Shown: piece after piece, positions 9,892 to 21,641 of the stretch
How positions within the stretch are numbered: position 1 is the stretch's first letter
Layout: the number at the start of each line of letters is the position of its first letter
Source of the DNA: Heterostelium multicystogenum
Taxonomy: Eukaryota > Evosea > Eumycetozoa > Acytosteliales > Acytosteliaceae
Reading direction: 5' to 3'
Assembly: GCA_003667245.1 (NCBI GenBank)
Contig: RCNN01000358.1
Span: 1 to 34,329 of the forward strand
DNA: 34,329 bases
Notes under the pieces: model-generated
Database searches by the model: none
The model's input: only the letters and a program-made list of their open reading frames with translations
Told to the model about the DNA's origin: nothing
Made by a program: the position numbers and the translations under genes

Positions 9892-11812
9892 TTATTGTTG
9901 TGTGTTGTTATTCTTATTCTTATTATTATTGTTATTGCTATTGTTATTGTTATTGTTATTCTTTTTCTTATCTACTTTTGGACCCATTATAATACCTAGA
10001 TGTGGATTGTATTCTCCTGGTCTATATCTCTTCTTTGGAGTGTATTTACTTTTGTTCGGGTCTAAGTGTGAATTCCTTAAAGTTTGAATGGATCAACAAT
10101 GCTTCTCTTTGCTTTTCGAGTTGCTGCTCGCTTATATCTGGTGATCGTTGTGATGAAATGAATACGATATTCTTGGTGGAGGGGATTCTCATTGCGTCTC
10201 TGATGACGTTGAATCCGCATTGATTGGATACTCGCTCAATGTAGTTGAGATAGGACATATACTGTCCGATCTTCTGGTCATTCTCCTGAAAACTTGTTCA
10301 TAAAGTTGAAGAAGCAACAAGGAAGCAAGAAGAATCTCTGTGTCTTTTGATTTTGAAAGCAATATATGGAATCCATGGTGTCAACTCATCGGAGCTATAA
10401 TATTAAAGTTAGTGATTGGCTATTGTGGAGTGGAGCAAAATCTACATACTGATTTACCGATGATCCAATCATATTCAGCGTAAACCTGGTCTTTCGGTTG
10501 TATTTCCATGCTCGATGAGATTCTTTTGTACTGAATCATCGTATTTCTTCCATACTTTACGACAACGAAGGTCAATTCCAATGCCAGGATATCCCTCGAG
10601 ATTGAGGATGTTCACAAGAAATCCATTTCCACAGCCAAGGTCGACGAACGATTGCTTATAGTCGGGAGTATTGCGGTCTTGGTTTTCGAGGTCAAAGAGT
10701 GATATGAGTAGGCGGCAATGGCGATGTCCTCAAATACAAACTTCTGTGGGTCAGTCTTGGTTACATCTTCCCATCCTACCGCCCAGTTTTTGTACTTGGC
10801 CTTGAGTTGCTCGTATTTATCCAAGTAAACATCCTTCGGTATGATGCAGTCGTGGTACACACGCTTCTTGTAGCCAGCCTCATGTCCTACTCCCCATTTG
10901 TTAAGTTTCTCCAGGAGATTCGCACATATTTTCTTCAATTTTTTCCTCATACTCGCTATTTCTATTCTCCAAATAGACCACTTCCATACGGATTTATGGA
11001 CTTTTCTTTCCTTCCTCTTCTAAATCCAATGCCTCCAACTCAACTGATTTGCGCTTGTTGTTACTACTGTCATCCTTTTCTTTCGTCTCTCCGTTGTTAT
11101 TGCTATTATTGCTGTTGTTGCTGTTATTTCCATTTTCATTGACCATCTTTGCTTGCACACTCTCGTCAGCGAACGAGTTCTTGATGTATCTGAAACGAAA
11201 TTGTGAAGCCTTTGGGTAGTAGAATGGGAGGAATTCACTGATGTTTGTGATATTCTCGGGAATGATGGGTTTGAATGTACTGGTTTGTTGTGATTTGTTA
11301 TGAGTGACAGTGTCATACACAGGATTGTCTTTTTCAGCCAATCTAGGAATAAGATATCGCTTAAAGACTATCGATTCAATCTGCTCATTTTGATAATCGA
11401 TTGATTTCTTCATTGTCATCTGCTTATTATTACTATTGCCGTTGCTATTACCGTGACCATTGCTGTGATTATGACCATGACCATGACCATGGCCATGGTG
11501 GTCGTTTGTATCGTGAGGTGGGATTGATGGAACAGGTTGGTCGTTGCTACCATAGGTTTGTTCCGATAGCTGATTTTCATTGATATCAAAAGTAGTTCTA
11601 GATTTGATTTGGTATCGCTTAACTGGCTTCATGATGTGCTGTGGATCCAAAGTCCATTTCTCCATCGTGAACCAAAACGATTGTAAACTTATAGAAGTAG
11701 CGATTGAATTGACTGTTTCCCAATGTGGCGCTGTAGCTGCTGGTGTTGGCGTAGTTGCAGCCTCGGAAGTTTCTGGCAGCTCGGCCACAGCCAGTTGATT
11801 GTTGTCACCCAT
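9892..11812 (-). CDS. trmt44: tRNA (uracil-44-2'-O)-methyltransferase, Trm44 family
   Basis: SAM-dependent enzyme that 2'-O-methylates U44 of tRNA-Ser in relatives; cytosolic. ATG at 11812. The N-terminal half includes a poorly conserved His-Gly run ([11 protein letters not shown], about 11467-11500) and Asn-rich spacers. Family marks follow in order: [34 protein letters not shown], the SAM-binding [16 protein letters not shown] with GIGIDLR (about 10560-10650), [37 protein letters not shown], and a basic poly-Asn tail ending at 9892. An intron is likely between about 10384 and 10460. Frame breaks: TTTT 10050-10053, CC 10285-10286 and AA 10534-10535 (extra base), and a missing C near 10710. 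The segment 10950-11000 is unresolved. The stop faces the leucine-rich gene, 149 nt away. Confidence 0.85.
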
Positions 11813-11839
11813 TATACTATATTAATACACAATCGGATG

Positions 11840-11859
11840 GATAGATAGATAGATAGATA
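11840..11859. repeat. (GATA)5 microsatellite
   Basis: Five perfect GATA units about 30 nt upstream of the trmt44 start codon. Confidence 0.8.
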
Positions 11860-12070
11860 TAGGCTAAGTAACTTTGTATATCATGTCAAGATAAACAAAC
11901 TAATCAAGATTTATCAAAAATTCGTTAATTATTCTTAATTTTTAAAAGTGGGTGATAACTTACCACACCCACACACATACACCAACGAAATTTCATTTTT
12001 AAATTAATTTTATTATCAATATATGTACAAATGATAGTTTGAGATGAGCTGGATGCTTGTAGATAGCCGG

Positions 12071-12842
12071 CTAGCTCTGCTCATTGTCCTGTTCGACACT
12101 TACATCGATTGTATCATGGTTGACTGCTTCGTGGTTGAAGGTGGGTGATCCAGAGTTGTTTAGTCTTTGGTATGGCGATTTCGATAATGTTGATATTGAT
12201 GAGTTCCTTCTTGAGCTCTTTGTTGAGGAAATGGATGGATATATGCTCTTGAGCAGCATCCTGATGCCAGAGATGATCAGTGATGCAACTGCTGCGAATA
12301 TCAATACCACCCATATGAGGGCAACGACAGGTGGCAGGAATTTCATGCTGTGAATATCGAGCATCCAGCCAATGTGCTCTTTGGAGACACCAAACACATT
12401 CCTCAGGAATCGATAGAGGAATCCAGTGGTCACCATGAACACCAACACCACAAAAGAACACACCCGACAGTCTGTGATGTAGTTCTCGTGGTGAGCTTGC
12501 ATTTTCTTAGCCCACGATAGTATCTAACTATCAAATAACTATTCTGGTTGCTGCTGTTGTTGTTACTGCCAAAAAGCTGCGCAGTCGATACCATTTGAAA
12601 GCCAAATACAGTGAGTATCATCGTTGCAACAAACAACAGCGTGGTGTTAGACTACCTGGCTGTTGGTGAACAATTATCGACATCTGGTGGATAGACAAAA
12701 GGAATTTGATCGATTCTTTGGGTAAGCCAACGGTCAGCAGCAGCTGAAACATTAGTCCGGTGACAGCTGTGACACTCAGAGGTAACACGACAGCCCATGC
12801 AGCCCACCTATGAAGTTGTCTCTTATTTATCTGCAGCTTCAT
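12071..12842 (-). CDS. Multi-pass membrane protein resembling PepSY-associated TM regions, internally duplicated
   Basis: About 255 residues, function unknown. ATG at 12842. The opening KRQLHRWAAWAVVLPLSVTA followed by VTGLMFQLL resembles PepSY_TM-type helices. A second hydrophobic segment is LLFVATMILTVFGFQMV. The other half repeats the pattern: VCSFVVLVFMVTTGFLYRFL, a loop, then VVALIWVVLIFAAVASLIIS. The loops match each other (GLPKESIKFLLSIHQM against GVSKEHIGWMLDIHSM), which shows an internal duplication giving about four helices. The C-terminal 65 residues are Ser/Asn-rich and probably cytosolic. Frame changes near 12640-12690 and 12500-12520 each need one base changed, so the raw sequence shows three pieces. 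The homology call is tentative; the duplication is seen directly. Confidence 0.55.
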
Positions 12843-13236
12843 ACTGTATGTATATGATGTACAAATGCAGAATATAAATATGATAATTATTTATTAATTA
12901 ATATTTCGAAGTGGTGATTTATTTCCTTTCTTTCTTTCTTTCTCTTTAATTGTAAATGATTATTATATTTTGTCAAAACAAAGTCGAGTACTTCATTTTC
13001 ATCTCTGTTGTGTATTCAACTCTGGTCAACTTTGGATCCAATGTGTATAATGAATGAGAATAATAATAATAATAATAAAACACTGGTGTATTGCAATTAT
13101 TATTATTATTATTTAATTTTAAAAAAAATAAGTTTTTAAAATGTTGCATTCGTAGCAATTTATTTTTAATAAATAAAATGTGTGTGGAGAGTGTCACTTT
13201 AAATTTTACAATAATAATCTTTTTATAAGTATAATA
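12843..13236. promoter_or_regulatory. Divergent intergenic region with complementary AAT and ATT repeats
   Basis: AT-rich spacer upstream of two divergent genes. It contains an (AAT)n tract at about 13060-13077 and an (ATT)n tract at about 13097-13113. These could pair as a hairpin with a roughly 20-nt loop. No coding sequence is supported. Confidence 0.5.
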
Positions 13237-13901
13237 ATGAATAGAAAATATTTCTTATATTACTACTGTTTGTTAGCATCGATTGTTATCACAGTTGTTG
13301 TTGCTGAAGATAAATCAGGAGGTGGAAATGACCATCAAGTAGTAATTCTAACACAGGAAATGGAAAAGATCCATCAAGTAGTAATTCTAACACAGGAGGT
13401 GGAATAGATCCAGCAAGTAGTGATTCTAATACAGGAGGTGGAAAAAAATTCTTCGTCAAGTCATGATTCTAGCACTAGCCATTCCGATAGTAAATCTGAA
13501 AGTGAAGAAAATGCATCCTCAAGTAGTAAAGAAAAAGGTGGCAGCAGCAGTGCATCTTCAAGCGAAAAAACCAAGTACAGTAACAGGAAGTACAACAGAT
13601 AGTAATCCCACTAATAAACCAACTACTACTGGTTCTACACATTCACCAAAAACTGAGGGCTCAGAAGAAAACCCGTATACAACCTCTGCAGGATGTTACG
13701 TATTAATGCTCAAAACATTCCGGAATATTTACTAACGTTCTATTGATAAACAAACAGATATAAGTCTCACAAACAATAGTTTACACACTAGGAGGAGTTT
13801 GTTTAGTTTTTATTGGATATCTTTTCTTTAGAAGGATGAGAGTAGCGAGATCATCAGCCAATTCCAGATCAAATAACAATGGGAAACTACGAGTTACTTA
13901 A
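13237..13901 (+). CDS. Ser/Thr-rich type I membrane protein with short repeats
   Basis: No known family recognised. ATG at 13237 gives a signal peptide (KYFLYYYCLLASIVITVVVA). The ectodomain is low in complexity: three copies of a DPSSSNSNTGGG-like repeat (about 13330-13445), a Ser/Glu/Lys-rich stretch, then Thr/Pro-rich sequence suited to O-glycosylation. An intron probably runs 13695-13764. The last exon encodes one transmembrane helix (YTLGGVCLVFIGYLFF) and a basic tail rich in Arg, Ser and Asn, with stop at 13899-13901. Frame corrections: a missing C at 13332-13333, and one extra A in each of the runs 13442-13448 and 13565-13570. Probably a cell-surface, mucin-like protein. It converges with the ABC transporter gene downstream. 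Confidence 0.6.
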
Positions 13902-14106
13902 CCAAATGAGAGATTAAACATTCACCCATCGATCAATGGATTAGCATTATATCTAGTTTACATGTAAATAATTTAGTTACTTTCGAAACATATCAATAAC
14001 TATACAACTATACACAATCATAATAATAAAATGATATTCAACATCGATTCAAACAAATAAAGTTATCTCTTTTTATTAATCTTGTAATGATTGGCAATCG
14101 TCGATC

Positions 14107-16491
14107 TTAAAGTGAATCTTCGTATTGTTGTGCCAGCCACATGGTCTTGTATTTACCATCGAGCTCAAGTAGTTGTTGGTGGCTACCGCGCTCGAGAATG
14201 ACACCTCCATGACCGAGGACGATGATTTCATCGGCATCCACGACTGTGCTGAGACGATGTGCAATCATGATGGTAGTACGGTTCTTAAAGAATCCACGAA
14301 GAGCCTGCATGATGTATTGCTCGGTTGCGGTGTCGAGTGATGAGGTTGCTTTCGTCGTAGAACAAAATCGGAGAATTCTTGAGGATTGCTCTTGCAATGG
14401 AGACACGCTGTTTCTCACCACCTGACAACTTCAATCCACGCTCACCGACCATAGTGTCGTATCCTTCGGGCATGTTCATGATGACCTCGTGAATGTGTGC
14501 GAGCTTGGCAGCCTCTTCGACTTGCTCACGTGTTGCGTTAGGGTTTCCATAGCTGATGTTGTAGAAGATTGTGTCGTTGAAGAGAACTGTGTCCTGAGGG
14601 ACAACAGCAATGCTGTCACGTAGCGAGTGTTGGGTGATGTCTCTGAGATCTTGTCCATCAATTTCAACCCGATCCCGCAAGCGGTCATAGAATCTATAGA
14701 GTAGTCTTAGTACTGTTGACTTTCCACTTCCACTGGTTCCAACAATAGCCACTCTCTTTCCACCTTCGACTTTGAACGAAATGTTATTCAGCACATTCTT
14801 AGATTCATTGTATCCAAATGTAATGTTCTTAAACTCAATGGTACCATTCTTATAAACTAATGGCTTGGAATCTGGTTTGTCCTGTGCATATAAATGTTGT
14901 AAGTAATTGGGACTAGGAAGATAATCCAGGTAATATAACATACGGTAATCTTTGGCTGTAAATTTAGAAGTGAGAACATATGATCCATATCGACAAGGGA
15001 CTGCTTGATCTCACGGTAAACTGTACCCAAGAAGTTGAGTGTAATGATATTTGGAAGAGTAAACCATTGACCAGAACCATGTCACCAACTGTCAGGGTGC
15101 CACCAACGATTCCTTGGGCTGTCATGATCATGATGGCAGTCATGGAGGCTGAGAAGATGAATGCCTGTCCAAAGTTGAGGAATGACAAGCTACTTGTTGT
15201 CTTGAGCGAGGCTTTGTCGTACTCTAGCAAATACTTGTTGTATCTCTCAATCTCCACCTTGTCGTTGTTAAAGTATTTAACAGTTTCGAAATTAAGAAGC
15301 GAGTCCATCATCTTGTTCGAGGCCTCGTTGTCCATCGAGTTCATTCTGCTTACGGAATTGGTACGCCAAGAAGTCACTTGGAATGTAAAGAGTGTGTAGG
15401 CCACGAGTGTTCCAAAGGTGAGTGCAGAGTACTGCCAGCCCAGTTGCATAGCCATCAGGGTGCACACCAATCCGATCTCAAATACAGTGGGCACGACATG
15501 GAAGAGCATGCTGTTGAGAAGGAAGTTGATGGCACGTGAGCCACGATCGATGATACGAGAGAGCGAACCGGTTTGACGCGAGAGATGGAAGGAGAGGTCC
15601 AGTTGGTGCAATCTCTTAAAAGTGTTGCAGCTGACGTCTCTGATTGCGCTGTGGGCAACCTTAGCAAAGACAGCCGATCTCAGCTCCTGGAACAAGTTGG
15701 AGCAGATTCTCAGGGCACCGTAGCCCACCAGCAGACCCATTGGTACAGTGAGCACATCAGGTGCCACACTTGAGAAGTAATTAACAATATCTTAAATACA
15801 AATGGTATCTGCAGTCGACGGATATTAAAATTGATCAATTAGTATGTATGTCGGTGGGATTGGCTAGTTTTGAAGACGCGGTAGTCCGCTCTGATTTGAG
15901 AACTTACTTGAACAGTGAATATCTTTTGCTCCAAAGAGGAGGATAACCGAGAGAATGATTCTTGCTTTTGATGAATAGTCGTCTTTGGGCCAGAGGTATT
16001 GGCCACTGTTTTGAGCATTGCTCAGTGCAGAGTTTTTCGTTTCCTTTTGATTGTCCAGCGGGTTGGCTCCTGCACCACCACCCTTTGCCGATGAGGACAT
16101 ATGCGATGGTGGTGGCGGAATCATACTGTACATTCTAACTATACCACATCTATTGAATTTCAAATAGTCATCATTTGCCATATTAAACAAACTACTAGTA
16201 GTACTTCCACTGCTGATTCCACTTGCATTGCTTCTACTAAATGAAATCGTAGGTAATCCTTCTATTTTACTTTGTTATTCTTTGATTTGCAGTTAGGATT
16301 CCTTTGTAGATAAAATGATGAAATACTACTATTATTATTATTATTACTATTATTTACATGGTTGTCTTGTCGCTGTTGAAGATGATGTTATTAATATTAC
16401 GATTTACCAATCTATACTTTAATATAGATGATGTTGATGATGTCTGAAGACCATATGACTTAGTAGTCAAACTACTAGCAATGTTCAACAT
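14107..16491 (-). CDS. ABCB7: Mitochondrial ABC half-transporter, ATM1/ABCB7 family
   Basis: Exports a glutathione/sulfur intermediate from mitochondria for cytosolic Fe-S assembly in relatives; inner membrane. ATG at 16491 starts a basic, Ser-rich presequence fitting mitochondrial import, then Asn-rich sequence. The membrane domain (about 15000-15950) carries family-typical [46 protein letters not shown] and [17 protein letters not shown]. The ATPase domain has Walker [11 protein letters not shown]-loop VVPQDTVLF, signature LSGGEKQR, Walker B ILFYDE and H-loop IAHRLST. Likely introns are about 15804-15893 and 14883-14945. Frame breaks include TTT 14350-14352 (extra base, inside Walker B DEATSSLD) and missing bases near 15040, 15795, 16270 and 16390. 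Length is about 740 residues, normal for the family. Confidence 0.88.
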
Positions 16492-17026
16492 CTTATTTAT
16501 ATCTAACTTATATCTAGCTTAGAACACCTTAGGTCTATCTATCTTATCTATCTTTTTATGTTTAAGTAAGTAAGTAAGTGTGTCTGCCAATCAATCAATC
16601 AATATGTCAATTAAACAATTAATCAATTCATTTCATAAATCAATATGTCAGATATCAAATGATAAAAAGTTTAGGACAAATTAGGAAAGTGTGGGTGGAG
16701 CCAGGCAGGTTTGGCTCAGTCGAGTTTGTATCAAAATTTTCATTCTGACACATAAAATCAAAAACGATAGAATCGATGTTGCTGAATGAATGATTAGGTA
16801 GACAACCTCTGTTGGAATCAAGGTAGCTTCCATCCATCTATTCCACACAGTGGATGCTTAAAACTATGAAATTACGTTGTCGGTTGTACTTATGTCTGTA
16901 GAGTACATGGTCATTCCTATGGGCAGGAGGCAAGTCTAGTATTACATTGCAATGAGTACAAGCAATTCTGTGTTAGGTCAGGTTATGTTATGCTATGTGG
17001 TTTGTTTGTATTTATTTTAAATGTTG
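16492..17026. other. Intergenic, nothing coding recognised
   Basis: AT-rich spacer between two tandem minus-strand genes, so it holds the ABCB7 promoter and the mS25 3' region. Short tracts of CTAT, TAAG and TCAA repeats occur at about 16520-16640. A 60-codon minus-strand open frame at 16655-16837 has no recognisable features. Confidence 0.4.
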
Positions 17027-17837
17027 TTATTGATTTCGTTCGTTTGGTGTGTTTTTAGTAATCGGAATGTTGACTTGGATTTTCTTTCCATCTGCCTTCT
17101 CTAGTACTTCTGTAATTAATGATCAGCTGTCTTTCCACGACCTGGAATAAAATGTACTGTACCATCAACTATGTTGGAGAAGTTGTTGTGAATTATGTTA
17201 GTTTAGTTCTTGTTTAGTGAGACAAATATGACTCATAATAGAGTGACGCTGAATTCATACCTTTCTTAATTTCAACACCTGGTTCACCATTGATCATCTT
17301 TTTCTCTTCAAATTGAACATCGCTATTCCAGTATTTAAATGGTTCTAAATATGTGTACTTAAATATTCTATAAGACCAGATAAGGTATTGATCATAAACA
17401 TATGAATATTAGTTCATCTAACTGTATAACTTGAGATCTAAATCAATCAATCGACAATCAAGCAATCAATCAATCAGATCGACTACTATTTCTACATGTA
17501 TCAACTAAGTATAAGATTACAGCTGTTAACATATCCTTCATTTGTTCTCCAATCATTTGTTCTTTGACAATGATCTGTATCGAATCTGACTGACTGATTG
17601 ATTTGAATTGAATTGAATTGATTTGATCTGATTCTATATGATTCGTTTGATTCACATATAATGAATGTAAATGAGAATTAACTACCTTGCACCAGAGACA
17701 TCTTTTCCATATTTGCTTGTAATAAAAGTGATCTTTTCGGTGTTATATAAATATACTTTTTGCATACAATATGCTTTATATAATGCAGAGTATTGCTTTG
17801 GCTTTGGAAGGTCCAATACTTTATAGAATCTTTGCAT
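17027..17837 (-). CDS. MRPS25: Mitochondrial small ribosomal subunit protein mS25 (L51/S25/CI-B8 fold)
   Basis: Mitoribosome component of about 133 residues with a thioredoxin-like L51/S25/CI-B8 domain. There are three exons: 17837-17686, 17367-17261 and 17168-17027. Introns 17685-17368 (318 nt, the longest seen here) and 17260-17169 have GT-AG ends. The product matches mS25 in order: KVYLYNTEKITFITSKYG, GARIFKYTYLEPFKYWNSDV (compare the 'GARKF...IPQIQYKNPWVQ' pattern of animal mS25), then VDGTVHFIPGRGKTADS and LITEVLEKADGKKIQV. One base seems missing within GATCA in exon 3; without it the frame stops early. The assignment rests on motif order rather than a search; a related CI-B8 protein is the main alternative. 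Confidence 0.6.
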
Positions 17838-18495
17838 ATTTTGATTATTATATAGATATATATATATATTCCACTAATTAAACTAAAACTAATATATCTG
17901 TACTGTTACTGATCAGCTACCACAGGCTTTGATTGGTATGATAAGACGATGTTTTTTCAAATTCAAAACCAAAAAAATCAAACTTGTTTTTATTTTGACG
18001 AATGAAACTCACTCATTAACAATTGAGTGTGCAATGAAATATGCAATGTGTTAAGGGTCTTTACTGCACATGTAGAGTTTCCAAATTGTAATACCATTAG
18101 ATTAAACTTATGATGATGGATCTTGTTATCAATCAATCTAGTTGAGATACTAAAGTAGTCATAGTGTAATTTGATATCAAATTACTTTGAAATTGTAATT
18201 GAAAGTTATAACAAGAGGACTTGTCTTTATCATAATATTGATGGTTTTACTTGGTTACTTAGTTGATTTGTTTGATTGGATATATATTTGATCAAATTAT
18301 ACAATGCAAATTTGATTGATGTTTTTTATGGGTGGTGGTGTTAAACATGAAATCAAATCATATTTTAATATTGCTAAATTAAAAAGTAGTAATTTTGTAG
18401 ATTTAGATTTGCCAAGATCAATTTTACTTATCTTTAGATATATAATATAATTATATTAGTTAGTTAGTTAGAAGACTATTAATAAGTAAAGTAAA
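17838..18495. promoter_or_regulatory. Divergent intergenic region between mS25 and Sec15
   Basis: AT-rich spacer upstream of both genes. It contains a (TA)n tract at about 17855-17872, a 20-bp perfect palindrome at 18166-18185, and an ACCCATAA octamer on the minus strand at 18326-18333. That octamer resembles the upstream element of Dictyostelium small non-coding RNA genes. No coding sequence is supported. Confidence 0.5.
18166..18185. repeat. 20-bp perfect palindrome
   Basis: GTAATTTGATATCAAATTAC equals its own reverse complement. It lies about 310 nt upstream of the sec15 start and 330 nt from the mS25 start. Confidence 0.8.
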
Positions 18496-21400
18496 ATGTC
18501 TTCAAAGTCAAAAGATAAAGATAAGGATAAAGATGGAAAGGGCTCGTCGGCAAAGTCAGAAAAGGAGCTGAAGAAAGAGAGAAAGGAGAAGGAAAAAGAA
18601 GATAAGGAGCGAGAGAGAAGAGAGCGAAAAGAGAAGGAGAAGCAGGATAGACGTGCTGTAAAGGAGGCGAGAGCAAAGGCAAAGTCCGATAAGAAAGCGA
18701 GTAAGAAGGCCGGTCGTGATCGCTCCGGCAGTGATGTCACAGACGACTACACCAGCGACACCGACACCGACCAGTCAGACTTGTCATCGAGTACCAATGC
18801 ACAACAGGCCGACTTGGACTCGCTGCTCGGCGGAAAGAAAGGCGACCAGAAAGAAGCTGTCAACAGCACAAACAGCGGCATCGGGCTGCTCACCAACAGC
18901 GACAAGAAAAACGAGTTGGCCAAAGAGAAGGAGAAGGAAAAGGCCAAGCAGATGTACGACAGCGTCGACCTGTTTACGTCGGAGAACTTCCTCATTGCGC
19001 TGGCCGACACCGACCATCTAGGACCAGCAATCAAGTCGATGTTCGAGTCGAACAAGGAGCAAGAGGTGATTGAGAGTCTCAAAGAATACATCCAGAACAA
19101 AGAGAAAGACATTGAGAAGATCTGCGGTGACAACCACGAGGGATTCATCAATTCAGTGACGACGTTCCTCGGCCTGAAGGAAGACAACCTCACGCTGAAG
19201 CAGTCAATCATCCACTTGAACTACGAGTTGCAAGATCTCGGCAAGAAGTACACAGACAAAGCAGACGAAATGCTTGCACACAAGCGAACCAAAGACAACA
19301 TTCGTGTCACCAAAGAGATCATCAACAACTGTCAATATGCAATACAGCTCGGAATGAAGGTAGAGGAGTTTGTTAAGAACAAGCGATACTTCCTGGCCAT
19401 CAAGAACATGGACCAGCTACACAATGTTTATCTGAAGCGACTGTCTGATTTCCCAATTTGCCAGAAACATGGGTAACTATACTACAATCAACTGCTAGCA
19501 TGCATCATAGACATTGTATTAACGACACTGACTCTTGTTGTTTGATTTGACCCTGTCTAGACTCAAATATACCTGTTATTAAAGAGAACATCAAGAAGTT
19601 GGTGAAGGACGAGTTCAATAGTTGGATGGTGGAGATTAAAGAGAAGTCTGCGAAAATAGGTCGATTCGGTATGATACAGTCAGAGAAGAGACTGGAGAAA
19701 GAGCGCGAAATCAATCCATTGAAGGTCAAGACAATGTTTGGCGAGAACCAAGAGACATGGGATAAGATATTGGATATCCCATACAATGTAAATACAAGTG
19801 CAATCGGCTCGCTTTCATCGACCCAGACTCCGCTATCACCTTCATTCGTCAGTGTAAATGATGCTGCAAAAGAAGATGTATCACAGAGTATGTTTCAATC
19901 GAGCAATATTGATTGATCGACAGAGAACCAGGCTCAAAGATAGCTAACTAACCCTAAACTGAATTGAACCATTTAGAATCACCTTTTGATGAAGTAAAAT
20001 ATTAACTTTCATCCTTTGTATCAGTGCTTGTTTATATATTCAAATCTAGGTCTGCTGGAAGAATTCCAGGCCTACTATACACAGAATCGTTTGCTACAGT
20101 TCCACATGGTAGTGCAGCCAAAGGAATATGGCCAGGTGTGGGAGTCGTTCCTACAGCAGATTGCCGGTTACTTCATGGTTGAGAGCAAGGTCATGGATTT
20201 CAACGCACCCTCATCTCTCCAAGACGACAATCAACGAGTGTTGGAATAATGCTTTGGCTAAGATTACTTCGGTGCTGCAGGAGCTCTTTACTCACTGCCA
20301 AGACACCCACTCCCTCATCTCCTTCAAGAAGTTCGTTCTCGTCTTCACCAACACACTCTCCTTCTACTCATATCATGTGCAGCCGCTCCTCTACCTGCTT
20401 GACACAATGAAGGAGCGTTACTGCCAGTTTGCAATTCGCGAGGGTGTCGAGTTGTTCACTCGCATTCTCGAATCAGAGTCGAGCGTCAACCTCTACGTGG
20501 AGACAGCAGACGACTACCGCAGTCTGATCCTGGCGAACAAGTTGGATGGCGATATAGCCACCATCGACGACCAGGCTATTGCGCAGATGCTTCCCAAGTC
20601 GTTTCCGTTCTCCAAGATGGTGCCACAGTTCTACACACTACTCAAGAAGTTCATTGCCGAGTTTTATGAGTTTACCGACCAACTCAGTGAGAATGAAGAT
20701 TTCATCATTCGTTCCACGGACACCCTGATCCGTAAGATCAACGAAGTGCTCTACAACTTCCTGACAATGAGCAGCGCAGTGCCACAGGTGATCCAGATTG
20801 TGGTCAACCTCGATCATCTGCTAGTGGCGTGCCAGTTCTTCAAGGAGTATCTCAATTCTCTGATACTTGGCGACTCGAAATCAAACGATCAATCACTTAG
20901 CGCCTCGAACAAGGTCAGCCTGTCCTCCTCGAACCAACTGTACACTACCAAGGGACTGGGCGAGAAGCTTATCGTCAAGCTATGTGAGCGAAAGATCGAA
21001 GACCTCATGTCGTCCTCTGCCAACATCAACTGGTCACCGATTGCCTCCGATGACCGTCCACGTGACTACATCGACGACGTAATCACATTTTTAGAATTCA
21101 ACTTGCCATTTGTACAACCATTATCACATCAACTCAGAGAAGAGTTTATAACAAAATCATTTAAAAAGATATCCGAAACATTATCTGTAAGTTAATTTAT
21201 TAGAAAGCCAATAACTACATCTAGATTAATACTAATATTATTTATAACATACGTTTTAGATTATGTTACATAGTGATCAACTAAAAGATTCAATTTATGT
21301 GGAGTCAAGTGTTTTCAATGCCGATCTCAAGAGAATAGAGGATTTTCGCCAAGCTAAAGGCCGAGGAGAAAGACAGAACAACCACATCCAGCAGAAATTT

Positions 21401-21641
21401 GGTTGGCTATTTCTACGAGTTGCGTCAAACAGTCAATCTTTTGCTCTCAGACAATCCAGAGGACTTTGCAGATCCAAAGATTAGATCCTACCACTACAAC
21501 CTACTCACCAACATTCCAGACCTTATCATTTTATTCCAAAAATATAAAGAAGAATCCAAAGGTTTCTCGCAACCCAAAGAACAAAAAGATAGAAACAACA
21601 AGATTGCCAATACAATTAAAAAGTTAAAAGAAATGGTATGA
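18496..21641 (+). CDS. exoc6: Exocyst complex subunit Sec15 (EXOC6)
   Basis: Exocyst subunit that tethers secretory vesicles at the plasma membrane; in relatives Sec15 is the Rab effector. ATG at 18496. The first 150 residues are a Lys/Glu/Arg-rich then Ser/Asp-rich extension not found in animal Sec15. The conserved part begins at DTDHLGPAIKSMFE, with DIEKICGDNHEGFINSVTTF, KNKRYFLAIKNMDQLHNVYL, PLYQCLFIYSNLG, IAGYFMVE, SFPFSKMVPQFYTLLKKFI and the C-terminal LVGYFYELRQTVNLLL. Exons are about 18496-19472, 19561-19887, 19977-21186 and 21260-21641. Frame corrections, each one extra base: GGG 19471-19473 (next to the splice donor), AAAA 19996-19999, AA 20229-20230 and TTTT 21343-21346. Length is about 960 residues against about 800 in animals. 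Confidence 0.88.

Noticed and set aside
14330..14360. Loss of Walker B in ABCB7 (FYDE followed by SNLIT)
   Set aside because: Dropping one base from TTT 14350-14352 restores [12 protein letters not shown], so this is a frame slip rather than an inactive ATPase.
16655..16837. Minus-strand 60-codon frame
   Set aside because: Short, no domain, located in the 3' flank/promoter spacer between two tandem genes.
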